From NCBI GenBank assembly GCA_033850885.1, contig JAWWPG010000041.1, positions 49,602 through 113,601 on the forward strand: a stretch of 64,000 nt of DNA, in the 5' to 3' direction. The position numbers and the translations under genes were made by a program. The notes under the pieces are model-generated. The model ran no database searches, had not been told where the DNA came from, and was given only the letters and a program-made list of their open reading frames with translations. This DNA is from JAWWPG01 sp033850885. Its GTDB lineage: Bacteria; Actinomycetota; Actinomycetes; Propionibacteriales; Nocardioidaceae. Shown piece after piece: positions 8,292 through 16,493 of the stretch. Numbering within the stretch: position 1 is the stretch's first letter; the number at the start of each line of letters is the position of its first letter.

Positions 8292-9065
8292 TTGTCCGTA
8301 CTCGGCTCACTTGTGCAAGCACTTGCCGACCGCCGGGTCGAGGTCGTCGATCTGACGGCGCCGCTCTCGTCGGCGACACCGGTCATCACGCTGCCGCCGG
8401 AGTTCGGACAGACCGCGAGCTTCGAGCCTGAGGAGATCAGCCGGTACGACGACCGCGGGCCGGCCTGGTACTGGAACAACTTCCGCACGGGCGAGCACAC
8501 GGGGACCCATTTCGACGCGCCCAACCACTGGGTCACCGGACGGGGCGGGGACGACGTGGCGTCGGTGCCCGCCGGCCGGCTGGTGGCACCGGCTGCCGTG
8601 CTGGACTTCTCCGCCGAGGCGGCCGACGACCCCGACTTCGTGCTCGAAGTCCACCACATCAAGGCATGGGAGTCCGAACACGGCCAGTTGCCCCCTGGCG
8701 GGTGGCTGCTCTACCGCACGGGCTGGACCGCCCGGTCGACCTCCCAGCGGGACTTCCTCAACGCTGACGAGACCGGTCCGCATACGCCGGGGCTGTCTCC
8801 CGAGTGCGCGCGATGGGTGGCGGAGGAGTCCCCGGTCATCGGCTTGGGGGTGGAGACGGTGGGCATCGACGCCGGGGTCGCACCCATGTTCTCGCCGCCC
8901 TTCCCGTGCCACGCGTACCTGATGGGGAACGACAAGTACGGCCTCACCCAGCTGCAGAACCTGGCCATGCTGCCCGCGACGGGATCAGTCGTCGTCGCCG
9001 GACCGCTCCGCATCGTCGACGGGTCCGGTTCACCGGCCCGGGTTCTCGCCCTGGTGGAGCGGTGA
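8292..9065 (+). CDS. Cyclase-family (kynurenine-formamidase-like) metal-dependent hydrolase
   Basis: 257 residues from the TTG at 8292, chosen because AGGAGG (8281-8286) lies 5 nt upstream and the protein begins VVDLTAPLSSATPVI at once, the usual cyclase-family start. The signature GEHTGTHFDAPNHW (~residues 68-81) carries the HxGTHxDAPxH metal-binding motif of the cyclase/KynB family (PF04199). VIGLGVETVGID is the matching C-terminal motif. The family hydrolyses formamide, lactone or ester bonds. The ThDP enzyme starts 2 nt after its stop, so the two act in one pathway. Substrate unknown. Confidence 0.85.
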   Translation: MSVLGSLVQALADRRVEVVDLTAPLSSATPVITLPPEFGQTASFEPEEISRYDDRGPAWYWNNFRTGEHTGTHFDAPNHWVTGRGGDDVASVPAGRLVAPAAVLDFSAEAADDPDFVLEVHHIKAWESEHGQLPPGGWLLYRTGWTARSTSQRDFLNADETGPHTPGLSPECARWVAEESPVIGLGVETVGIDAGVAPMFSPPFPCHAYLMGNDKYGLTQLQNLAMLPATGSVVVAGPLRIVDGSGSPARVLALVER

Positions 9066-9069
9066 GCAG

Positions 9070-10704
9070 GTGAACGTTGCCGACTCGGTCGGCACCGCCC
9101 TGGTCGCGGTCGGTGTCGACCACGTCTTCGGCGTCGTGGGCTCGGGGAACTTCCACCTGACCAATGCCATGGTCGCTTCCGGGGCGCGGTTCGTGGCGGC
9201 CCGCCATGAGGGCGGGGCCGCGACGATGGCCGACGCGTTCGCGAGGATGAGCGGTCGGGTCGCCGCGGTGAGCGTCCACCAGGGATGCGGGCTCACCAAC
9301 GCGATGACCGGGATCGCCGAGGCGGCCAAGAGCCGGAGCCCGCTCCTGGTCGTCGCGGCAGCCGTGGACGAGCCACGCTCGAACTTCTACGTCGACCAGC
9401 CGGCGCTGGCCCGGGCCGTCGGCGCAGTGTCGATGCAGGTCACATCCGCGGACAGTGCGGTCGGCGACGCCTGCGCGGCCGTCGCGACGGCGTTGCACGG
9501 TCGCCGTACCGTGCTGCTGAACCTGCCGCTGCACCTGCAGGGCGAGCCCGGGGTGGTCACCACACCACCGACCCTGCCGGCGCCGCCGGTGCCGACGCTG
9601 GCCGACGACGCCTCGCTCGAGCGGCTCGTCGCGGAGCTCACGCGCGCAAGTCGTCCGGTGTTCGTCGCCGGCCGGGGGGCACGTTCCGCTGGCTCTCGCG
9701 CGGCCCTGGAGGAGCTCGCCGACCGGTACGGCGCTTTGCTGGCCACCTCCGCCGTCGCCCGAGGCCTGTTCAGCGGCAACCCATGGTCGCTTGACGTGTC
9801 CGGCGGTTTCGCCTCTCCGGTGGCCGCAGAGCTGATCCGTGGCGCGGACCTCATCGTGGGGTGGGGATGCGCGCTGAACATGTGGACCACGCGGCACGGC
9901 AGGCTGATCTCGAAGGATGCAACCGTCGTCCAGGTGGATGACGACGAGTCGGCCCTGGGCGCCCACCGCGACATCCACCTCGGCGTCGTCGGTGACGTCC
10001 GCGCCACGGCCGCCGCTCTGGTTGAGCGTTCGGGGAGGTCGCGAAGCGGCTACCGGGGCAGCGACGTCCGCGGGGAGATCGCACGTGGCGTCCGATGGCG
10101 CGATGTGCCGTTCGACGACGACGGCACCCGGGACCGGATCGACCCGCGGACGCTGAGCATCGCGCTCGACGACATGCTCCCGCCTGACCGTGTGCTCGGT
10201 GTCGACTCCGGGAACTTCATGGGCTACCCGAGCATGTTCGTGTCCGTACCCGACGAGTGGGGGTTCTGCTTCACTCAAGCATTCCAGTCGGTTGGGCTGG
10301 GACTCGCCACCGCGATCGGCGCGGCCCTCGCCCAGCCCGGCCGGTTGCCGGTCGCCGCGATCGGTGACGGCGGCCTGATGATGAGCGCCGCAGAGCTCGA
10401 CACCGTACGACGGCTGGGCCTGCCGATGGTCGTGGTGGTCTACAACGACGACGCGTACGGCGCGGAGGTGCACCACTTCGGGCCGGAGGGGTTCGTCCTC
10501 GACACGGTGACGTTCCCGCCGACCGATATCGCGGCGGTGGCCCGCGGCTACGGCTTCGAGGCGCTCACCGTCCGGACGGTCGAGGACCTCCGCCCGGTCA
10601 CTGCGTGGCTGGCCGGTGGTCGGCGTACCCCGCTGCTCATCGACGCGAAGGTGACCAAGGACCATGGATCGTGGTGGCTGGAGGAGGCGTTCCGAGGCCA
10701 CTGA
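9070..10704 (+). CDS. Thiamine-diphosphate-binding enzyme (acetolactate synthase / benzoylformate decarboxylase superfamily)
   Basis: 544 residues from a GTG at 9070, tightly coupled to the cyclase gene. The N-terminal Pyr domain has ARHEGGAATMADAFARMSG with the conserved activating Glu (~residue 41). The central domain has GRGARSAGSRAALEELADRYGALL. The C-terminal PP domain has the ThDP motif GDGG...NDD (IGDGGLMMSAAELDTV, then VVVYNDDAYGAEV). It is somewhat shorter than acetolactate synthase and no regulatory subunit follows, so a catabolic 2-keto-acid decarboxylase or carboligase is likelier. It is convergent with the MOSC gene downstream. Exact substrate not inferable. Confidence 0.85.
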   Translation: MNVADSVGTALVAVGVDHVFGVVGSGNFHLTNAMVASGARFVAARHEGGAATMADAFARMSGRVAAVSVHQGCGLTNAMTGIAEAAKSRSPLLVVAAAVDEPRSNFYVDQPALARAVGAVSMQVTSADSAVGDACAAVATALHGRRTVLLNLPLHLQGEPGVVTTPPTLPAPPVPTLADDASLERLVAELTRASRPVFVAGRGARSAGSRAALEELADRYGALLATSAVARGLFSGNPWSLDVSGGFASPVAAELIRGADLIVGWGCALNMWTTRHGRLISKDATVVQVDDDESALGAHRDIHLGVVGDVRATAAALVERSGRSRSGYRGSDVRGEIARGVRWRDVPFDDDGTRDRIDPRTLSIALDDMLPPDRVLGVDSGNFMGYPSMFVSVPDEWGFCFTQAFQSVGLGLATAIGAALAQPGRLPVAAIGDGGLMMSAAELDTVRRLGLPMVVVVYNDDAYGAEVHHFGPEGFVLDTVTFPPTDIAAVARGYGFEALTVRTVEDLRPVTAWLAGGRRTPLLIDAKVTKDHGSWWLEEAFRGH

Positions 10705-10778
10705 CGACAGGTCATCCGCGCGAGCAAGCCCGCGAACCCCCTGGACTACATCCCTTCGGGAGCAAGGTGCGGTGCCCG

Positions 10779-11402
10779 TTACGCCCGGGCGACGATCCGC
10801 CGCGCTCTGCTCCGCACGCTCTTGGCGAGGGGGACGCCCGAGTTGATCAGTCGGGCCATCTGGTCGCGGTCCGGCCCGGTGGCGAGGTCGGCCACGGTGA
10901 CTCCGTGGGTGGGACGGTGCACGACGGTGATCGGGTCGCCTGCGCGGATGGTTCCGGCCTGCACCACAGCGAGCAGAGCTCCGACGGTCCCGGCGTTCGC
11001 GAACCGGGTGTGGAAGCCGTCGACTCCGACCCGCATGGACAGGTTCTGGCAGGGGGTCCGCGGCATGCGCACCTCGAGCAGGACGTCACCGATCTGCCAG
11101 CGTTCACCGATCTGCGCACCTGAGACGTCCAACCGGACCGTCCTCAGGTTCTCCCCGAACAGGCCGGGCGGGACGTCGCGGCCGAGCTCGGCCGCCCACC
11201 ATCGGGCATCCTCCTCCGCGTAGGCGTAGACCGCCTTGTCCGGGCCACCGTGCGATCGGCTGACCTGCCGGTCGCCTGCCAGCCCGAGGTCGCCGACGTG
11301 AACCGGTCCGGTCACCGGTCGCTTGTCGATGGCGGTGTCCTGGAAGTAGCCGGGCCTGATCCGGTGCACGATGTTCACCGAAAGGAGCTGCGCTGACCTC
11401 AT
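10779..11402 (-). CDS. MOSC domain-containing protein (YiiM-like)
   Basis: 207 residues from the ATG at 11402. Recognisable MOSC elements: GPVHVGDLGLAGDRQVSRSHGGPDKAVYAYA, in which the GDRQ.....G..K.V pattern is diagnostic; GLFGENLRTV (FGEN motif); and MPRTPCQNLSMR with the conserved cysteine thought to handle sulfur. YiiM-type MOSC proteins take part in molybdenum-cofactor-linked detoxification of N-hydroxylated compounds. The C-terminal ~50 residues form a small helical extension. The gene stands alone, 53 bp before lysA on the same strand. No Moco genes are in the window. Confidence 0.85.
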   Translation of the reverse strand: MRSAQLLSVNIVHRIRPGYFQDTAIDKRPVTGPVHVGDLGLAGDRQVSRSHGGPDKAVYAYAEEDARWWAAELGRDVPPGLFGENLRTVRLDVSGAQIGERWQIGDVLLEVRMPRTPCQNLSMRVGVDGFHTRFANAGTVGALLAVVQAGTIRAGDPITVVHRPTHGVTVADLATGPDRDQMARLINSGVPLAKSVRSRARRIVARA

Positions 11403-11454
11403 GCGCCCATGATGAACCGGGCTGGGCGCCAGACGCTTGATCAGGATCACCCGC

Positions 11455-12714
11455 TCAGTCGACATCGCGGGCCAGCAGGTCGTCCCAGCTCTCCCGCCGC
11501 ACCACCGCTCGGGCCTGCCCACCCCGGGCGAACACGACGGGTATCCGACGGCTGCCGTTGTAGTTGTTCGCCATCGTGTAGCAGTAGGCACCGGTGGCGG
11601 GCACGGCGAGAAGGTCGCCCACCGCGGGAGCGGAGAGCGCCACACCGTCGACGAGGACGTCGCCGCTCTCGCAGTGCCGCCCCACGACGCTGACGGTCTC
11701 CAGGTCGGGGCCGTCGAGCCGGTTGGCGATGGCCGCCTCGAAGCGCTGACCGTACAAGGAGACTTCGAGGTTGTCGCCCATCCCGCCGTCGACGGCGACG
11801 AACGTCGCGATGCCGCGCTTGACGGTCACGACGCGGTAGACGGTCGAACCGGAGGCGGCGACCATACTTCGGCCGGGCTCGATGATGAGCTGAGACTCCG
11901 CCGGCAGGTGCTCCCGGGCCGCTCCCACCAGCGCGTCCAGGTAGCTGCCGACCGAGGGTGGTTCGTCGCGCCAGGTGTAACGGGCGCCGAGTCCTCCACC
12001 CAGGTCGTACGTCGGGAACTCCCCGAGCCGGGCTACCGCGGCGACCGACTCGACAAAGGGCTGAACTTCGAGGATCTGGGAGCCCACGTGAACGTGGACA
12101 CCCTGCATGGAGAGTCTGCGGCTGCGTTCGATCCGCCGGATCACATCGGCTGCGGTTGCCGGGTCGAGCCCGAACTTCGAGCCTGCGTGACCCGTAAGCA
12201 CGTGAGCGTGGGTGTCCGCGGTGATGCCAGGGATGACCCGCACGAGCACGTCCTGGACCCGGCCGCTCGGCACGGTGGCCTCGAGGCGGTCCACGTCGTC
12301 GGCGTTGTCGACGACGACGAGCCCGATCCCGTGCTCCACGGCCAGCCCGATCTCCTCGTCCGTCTTGGCGTTGCCGTGCAGCACGACGAGCAGCGGGTCG
12401 ACGCCGGCCTTCAGTGCGGTGATGACCTCTCCGCCTCCGGCCACGTCGAGCCCCAGGCCTTCTTCGACCATGACGCGCTGCACCGCCGTACAGGGGAAGG
12501 CCTTGGACGCAAAGACGACGCGTGACTTCGCCCACCGGGATGCGAGCCCGTCACGGTACTCGCGGGCTCGCTCACGCAGCGCCTGTTCAGCCACGACCTG
12601 CACGGGCGTGCCGAAACCCGCCGCCAGGTCGTCGACGCGGCAGCCGCCGATGAGCAGCATCCCGTCGACATCCACCGCGCTCCCGGGTGGAAGCAGGCCC
12701 AGCACAGCACTCAT
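11455..12714 (-). CDS. lysA: Diaminopimelate decarboxylase
   Basis: 419 residues. A fold-type III PLP enzyme making L-lysine from meso-diaminopimelate. VVFASKAFPC (~residues 66-75) holds the PLP-binding lysine. VHVHVGSQI, YDLGGGLGARYT and IEPGRSMVAASG form the phosphate-binding barrel. CESGDVL (~residues 350-356) carries the active-site cysteine contributed across the dimer. The AYCYTMANNYNGSRRIPVV region near the C-terminus is normal for LysA. The gene lies 42 bp downstream of lon on the same strand. That gap is largely a strong stem-loop that includes the lysA start codon, so expression may be limited at translation or be independent of lon. Confidence 0.93.
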   Translation of the reverse strand: MSAVLGLLPPGSAVDVDGMLLIGGCRVDDLAAGFGTPVQVVAEQALRERAREYRDGLASRWAKSRVVFASKAFPCTAVQRVMVEEGLGLDVAGGGEVITALKAGVDPLLVVLHGNAKTDEEIGLAVEHGIGLVVVDNADDVDRLEATVPSGRVQDVLVRVIPGITADTHAHVLTGHAGSKFGLDPATAADVIRRIERSRRLSMQGVHVHVGSQILEVQPFVESVAAVARLGEFPTYDLGGGLGARYTWRDEPPSVGSYLDALVGAAREHLPAESQLIIEPGRSMVAASGSTVYRVVTVKRGIATFVAVDGGMGDNLEVSLYGQRFEAAIANRLDGPDLETVSVVGRHCESGDVLVDGVALSAPAVGDLLAVPATGAYCYTMANNYNGSRRIPVVFARGGQARAVVRRESWDDLLARDVD

Positions 12715-12742
12715 GGGGGCTCACCCTAGTGGTGGGCCCCCA
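12714..12742 (-). promoter_or_regulatory. Stem-loop spanning the lysA start region
   Basis: Plus-strand 12714-12725 and 12731-12742 form a 12-bp hairpin with one mismatch (TGGGGG..CACC / GGTG..CCCCCA) around the 5-nt loop CTAGT. On the minus strand the 3' arm contains the presumed ribosome-binding site GGGTGAG and touches the lysA ATG (12712-12714). It could attenuate lon read-through or mask lysA translation initiation. There is no U-tract, so canonical intrinsic termination is not certain. Confidence 0.55.
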
Positions 12743-12756
12743 TGCAGGCAGTGCGA

Positions 12757-15081
12757 TCAGGCGGCCATAGAGGTGCTCGTCGCTGGCTCCAGCGCCTCGC
12801 GGACAAGGTCGGCGACGTCAGCCACCAGTCGTACGTCGAGCTGATCGCGTACGGCCTCGGGCACATCGTCGAGGTCGGCCTCGTTGCGCTGCGGCAGGAA
12901 CACCGTGGTCAGGCCGGCCCGGTGAGCGGCGAGCAGCTTCTGCTTCACGCCCCCGATCGGCAGCACCCGGCCGTTGAGGGTGACCTCCCCGGTCATTCCG
13001 ACGTCGGACCGGACCGGGCGGCCGCTCACGAGCGACGCCAACGCCGTCACCATGGTCACGCCCGCCGAGGGTCCGTCCTTGGGGATGGCGCCAGCGGGGA
13101 CATGCACGTGGAGCGCCTGGTCGAGTGCACCCGAGTCGATGCCGAGCTCCCGGCCGTGCGACTTCAGGTACGACAGCGCGATATGCGCCGACTCCTTCAT
13201 CACGTCACCGAGCTGCCCGGTAAGCGTCAGATGCGCGTCCCCCGGCATGGCAGTCGCCTCGACAAACAGCACGTCGCCACCGGCTCCGGTCACCGCCAGC
13301 CCGGTCGCAACGCCGGGTACGGCGGTGCGCTCGGCGCTCTCCGGGGTGAACCTGGGCCGTCCGAGGTAGCCCACCAGCGAGTCCGCTGTGACCTGCACCG
13401 GCGCCTCGGCCGGTCGAGCGGTCAACGCGGTCGTGACCTTGCGCAGCACGCGGGCGATCGCCCGCTCGAGCTGGCGCACCCCGGCCTCCCGGGTGTACTC
13501 CCCGGCGATGAGCCGCAGCGCCTCGTCATCCACACCGACCTCCGCGGCCTCCAACGCCGCGCGGGACAGCTGTCGGGGGAGCAGGTGGTTGCGGGCGATG
13601 GCGACCTTCTCGTCCTCGGTGTAGCCATCCAGCCTCACGACCTCCATCCGGTCGAGCAGTGCGTCCGGGATCGTCTCCGCGACGTTGGCGGTGGCCAGGA
13701 ACAGAACGTCGGACAGGTCGAGCTCGAGCTCCAGGTAGTGGTCGCGGAACGTGTGGTTCTGCGCCGGGTCAAGCACCTCGAGCAGGGCACTCGCTGGGTC
13801 GCCCCTGAAGTCGGTACCGAGCTTGTCGACCTCGTCCAGCAGCACCACGGGGTTCATCGAGCCGGCCTCACGGATCGCCCGGACGATCCGGCCGGGCAGC
13901 GCCCCGACATAGGTACGTCGGTGACCGCGGATCTCCGCCTCGTCGCGCACGCCGCCGAGAGCGACCCGCACGAAGTTGCGGCCGAGTGCGCGGGCGACGG
14001 ACTCACCCAGTGACGTCTTTCCGACGCCGGGCGGCCCTACCAGCGCCAGTACCGCCCCGCTGCCGCGGCCACCGACGAGCTCCAGACCCCGTTCGGCGCG
14101 GCGGGCGCGCACGGCAAGGTGCTCCACGATCCGGTCCTTGACGTCGTCGAGCCCCTCGTGGTCGGCGTCCAGAACGGCGCGAGCGGCTTCTACGTCAGTC
14201 GCGTCCGTCGTACGCGTCGCCCAGGGCAGCTCGAGCACAGTGTCGAGCCAGGTGCGGATCCAGCTGGCCTCGGGGTTCTGGTCGCTGCTGCGCTCCAGCT
14301 TGGCGACCTCGCGTAGCGCGGCCTCGCGGACTCCGTCTGGCAGGTCAGCCTGCTCGACTCGACCGCGGTAGTCGTCCGCACCGTCCGGCTCGTCCTCGCC
14401 GAGCTCCTTGCGGATCGCGGCCAGCTGCTGGCGCAGCAGGAACTCGCGCTGGCTCTTCTCCATGCCCTCGCGCACGTCATCGCGGATGCGGTCCGACACC
14501 TCGAGCTCGGCCAGGTGGTTGCGGCCCCATTCGATCAGCTTCTCCAGGCGTTCGTCCACGTCAGGGTTCCCGAGCAGCCAGATCTTCTGGTCCAGGTCGA
14601 GGTACGGGGCATAGCCAGCGGTGTCGCTGAGCAGGGCGGGGTCGCTCATCCGCTGGACGTTATCCACGACCTGCCACGCACCCCGCTGCTGCAGGATCGA
14701 CACGACCACTGCCTTGTAGGACGCGGCGAGCTCGCGCGTGTGGTCGGTGGCAGCGGTCTCATCGACGGGCGTTGCCTGGACCCAGAGCGCGGCTCCGGCC
14801 CCGGTCACCCCGGCCCCGATGCGAGCGCGCTGCAGTCCGCGGACCACAGCAGCCGGCTCGCCGCCGGGGAGACGGCCGACCTGCTCGATGACCGCGAGCA
14901 GGCCATATGCGCCGTAGGCGCCCTTCAGCCGCGGGACCAGGAGCAACCGGGAGCCGGCTGCGGACTGAGAAGCGTCAACGGCCGCCTGGGCTTCTGGATC
15001 GAGGAGGATCGGCGCCACCATGCCAGGCAGCACGACCTCGTCCGCGAGGGGCAGTACGGGTAGTTCGAAGGTTTCAGGCAT
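12757..15081 (-). CDS. lon: Lon protease (endopeptidase La)
   Basis: 774 residues, a normal LonA length. The N-terminal LAN substrate-binding domain begins LPVLPLADEVVLPGMVAPI. A long helical linker follows. The AAA+ module has Walker A GPPGVGKTSLGES (~residue 350), Walker B VVLLDEVDKLG and the sensor/arginine region VLFLATANVAETIPDALLDRME. The C-terminal protease domain carries the Ser-Lys dyad in KDGPSAGVTMVTAL (Ser ~672) and LPIGGVKQKLLAAHRAG (Lys ~715). It degrades misfolded and regulatory proteins in the cytosol using ATP. AAGGAGAGAAG directly precedes the ATG. An HspR-like (HAIR) and a ClgR-like operator lie upstream, matching known regulation of lon in Streptomyces. Confidence 0.96.
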   Translation of the reverse strand: MPETFELPVLPLADEVVLPGMVAPILLDPEAQAAVDASQSAAGSRLLLVPRLKGAYGAYGLLAVIEQVGRLPGGEPAAVVRGLQRARIGAGVTGAGAALWVQATPVDETAATDHTRELAASYKAVVVSILQQRGAWQVVDNVQRMSDPALLSDTAGYAPYLDLDQKIWLLGNPDVDERLEKLIEWGRNHLAELEVSDRIRDDVREGMEKSQREFLLRQQLAAIRKELGEDEPDGADDYRGRVEQADLPDGVREAALREVAKLERSSDQNPEASWIRTWLDTVLELPWATRTTDATDVEAARAVLDADHEGLDDVKDRIVEHLAVRARRAERGLELVGGRGSGAVLALVGPPGVGKTSLGESVARALGRNFVRVALGGVRDEAEIRGHRRTYVGALPGRIVRAIREAGSMNPVVLLDEVDKLGTDFRGDPASALLEVLDPAQNHTFRDHYLELELDLSDVLFLATANVAETIPDALLDRMEVVRLDGYTEDEKVAIARNHLLPRQLSRAALEAAEVGVDDEALRLIAGEYTREAGVRQLERAIARVLRKVTTALTARPAEAPVQVTADSLVGYLGRPRFTPESAERTAVPGVATGLAVTGAGGDVLFVEATAMPGDAHLTLTGQLGDVMKESAHIALSYLKSHGRELGIDSGALDQALHVHVPAGAIPKDGPSAGVTMVTALASLVSGRPVRSDVGMTGEVTLNGRVLPIGGVKQKLLAAHRAGLTTVFLPQRNEADLDDVPEAVRDQLDVRLVADVADLVREALEPATSTSMAA

Positions 15082-15089
15082 CTTCTCTC

Positions 15090-15110
15090 CTTGATTTCTC
15101 CTGACTCAAC
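15090..15110 (-). promoter_or_regulatory. HAIR-like element (HspR operator) before lon
   Basis: CTTGATT-N7-ACTCAAC (15090-15096, 15104-15110) matches the HspR-associated inverted repeat CTTGAGT-N7-ACTCAAG at 12 of 14 positions with the exact spacing. It sits 9-29 nt upstream of the lon ATG and touches the ribosome-binding site, a position where bound repressor would block transcription. HspR control of lon is established in Streptomyces; the site here is inferred from sequence. Confidence 0.65.
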
Positions 15111-15145
15111 GTCGTAGGTCCCCGAACGCTTCCCGTCGCAGGCAC

Positions 15146-15164
15146 CGTTCGCCATCGGCGAACG
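15146..15164 (-). promoter_or_regulatory. ClgR-like operator before lon
   Basis: CGTTCGCC-ATC-GGCGAACG is a perfect 19-bp palindrome. Read on either strand it fits the ClgR core CGC-N5-GCG with flanking GTT/AAC (GTTCGC-N5-GCGAAC). ClgR activates clp and lon genes in Actinobacteria. The site is ~65 bp upstream of the lon ATG, suitable for an activator just upstream of a promoter that then overlaps the HAIR element. Confidence 0.6.
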
Positions 15165-15469
15165 CGTGAGGCAAGTCCGTGCACCAGCCCGACAACGCAC
15201 GGGGAGGCGACGAGCAACTCCCGTTGACCGCGCCGGGCTCAGTTCGAAAATCCACGATCAAAGAAAAATCAATCAGATATTAGGTGGACTATTTGTGGGC
15301 TTTTGGATTTAGACTCACACATGCCTTCCCGGATGACAGGCGGCCAGCACATTTGTCCGTGGCGCACATGCAACCAGAATCATGTGCCGGGCGTCCTACC
15401 CGGAGTAGTACCGTCCGAGCGCGCGCCGACGTCGGCTGCGAGCCACTATGCAAAGAGGGGAAACACCCT

Positions 15470-16399
15470 ATGAAAACTGCTCGTCTCGTCATCTCGATCG
15501 TGGCTGTGGCAGCACTCGTGCCGCTCACGGCCAGCGCTGCCCTCGCGGCACCACCCGCCAACGACAAACCCGTTGGAGCCATTGCGATGTCGCTCGGCGA
15601 CACCGTCAACCAGGACACGACCCAGGCCACGACGGGCACATTGGACGCCAAGCTGAACCAGAACTGCGGAGCGCCCTTCACCAACGCAAGTGTCTGGTAC
15701 ACGTACACACCGTCCCAGAACGGCAGCTTCATCCTGGACATGTCGCAGTCGGACTACTCCGGTGGCTTCATGATCTTCGCCGGTCATCCCTCTCTGAGGA
15801 CACTCCAGGCCTGTGGCCCGACCACCCTGGGTCTGGATGGCGTAGCGGGCACCACCTACTACTTCATGGTCTTCTCGGACACGGATGTGAATGGCGGGAA
15901 CCTCGTATTGTCGCTGCAGCAGGGACCTCCCCCGCCGCATATCAAGGTGACGGTCAACCCCACGGGTACGGCCTATGCCAACGGCAACGCCCGCGTTGGC
16001 GGGACCGTCAAGTGCAAGAACGCGCAGTTCGTCGACATCGAGGGGCAGATGACGCAGATCTGGAAGCGGGTCAAGATTGTTGCCTTCTTCGGCAAGGTGC
16101 TCCCCTCGACCGTGTGTGACGGCCAGGCCCATGCTTGGACGAAGGTCGTGACCTCGGACAACGGCCTGTACGCCGCGGGCGACGCAACGGTGAACCTCGA
16201 CACCTTGGCGTGTGGCGAGATCGACTGCACGGAGGTGCTCACCTCGGCCACGACCACACTGCACGAGGCGCCCGGTAGCCCGGCTGCCAGCACGGCGGTT
16301 TCGCCTCGGTCCGGCAACTCGGCGGCCTGCTGGTCATCGTCGCCGGGGTCCGCCATCAGGACCTCCTCCTGCTGGATGGGTGGCCGGCTTTCGAGCTGA
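15470..16399 (+). CDS. Secreted protein of unknown function with pre-peptidase-like beta domain
   Basis: 309 residues from the ATG at 15470 (GAGGGG 8-13 nt upstream). The signal peptide is KTARLVISIVAVAALVPLT followed by ASAALA-AP. Residues ~35-150 (NCGAPFTNASVWYTYTPSQ, GSFILDMSQSDYSGGFMIFAG, TTYYFMVFSDTD) resemble the all-beta pre-peptidase C-terminal-like fold of extracellular proteins. A second half (~155-265) contains regularly placed cysteines. The last ~40 residues (after TTTLHEAPG) are Ser-rich and lose the earlier amino-acid character, so a frameshift near the 3' end is possible. Also upstream, 15111-15469 holds the two lon operators, an AT-rich stretch at 15245-15310 and a GCCGACGTCGGC palindrome at 15425-15436. 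Function not recognised. Confidence 0.6.
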   Translation: MKTARLVISIVAVAALVPLTASAALAAPPANDKPVGAIAMSLGDTVNQDTTQATTGTLDAKLNQNCGAPFTNASVWYTYTPSQNGSFILDMSQSDYSGGFMIFAGHPSLRTLQACGPTTLGLDGVAGTTYYFMVFSDTDVNGGNLVLSLQQGPPPPHIKVTVNPTGTAYANGNARVGGTVKCKNAQFVDIEGQMTQIWKRVKIVAFFGKVLPSTVCDGQAHAWTKVVTSDNGLYAAGDATVNLDTLACGEIDCTEVLTSATTTLHEAPGSPAASTAVSPRSGNSAACWSSSPGSAIRTSSCWMGGRLSS

Positions 16400-16416
16400 C
16401 GACCGTGCGTGGGACA

Positions 16417-16446
16417 CGGCCACTCCGTCGCCGTACGGAGTGGCCG
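16417..16446. terminator. Bidirectional stem-loop between convergent genes
   Basis: CGGCCACTCCGT (16417-16428) pairs perfectly with ACGGAGTGGCCG (16435-16446) around the 6-nt loop CGCCGT. It lies between the convergent stops of the secreted-protein gene (16399) and the GH13 gene (16494). No long T-tract follows, as is common for terminators in high-GC Actinobacteria. Confidence 0.7.
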
Positions 16447-16493
16447 GTTCTCACGCCTAGCCGCAGTACGAGCGTTGCTCGTTCCCGCCCGTC

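Noticed and set aside
8944..10701. A 585-codon minus-strand frame opposite the ThDP enzyme
   Set aside because: Antisense shadow; the plus strand carries the complete ThDP motifs.
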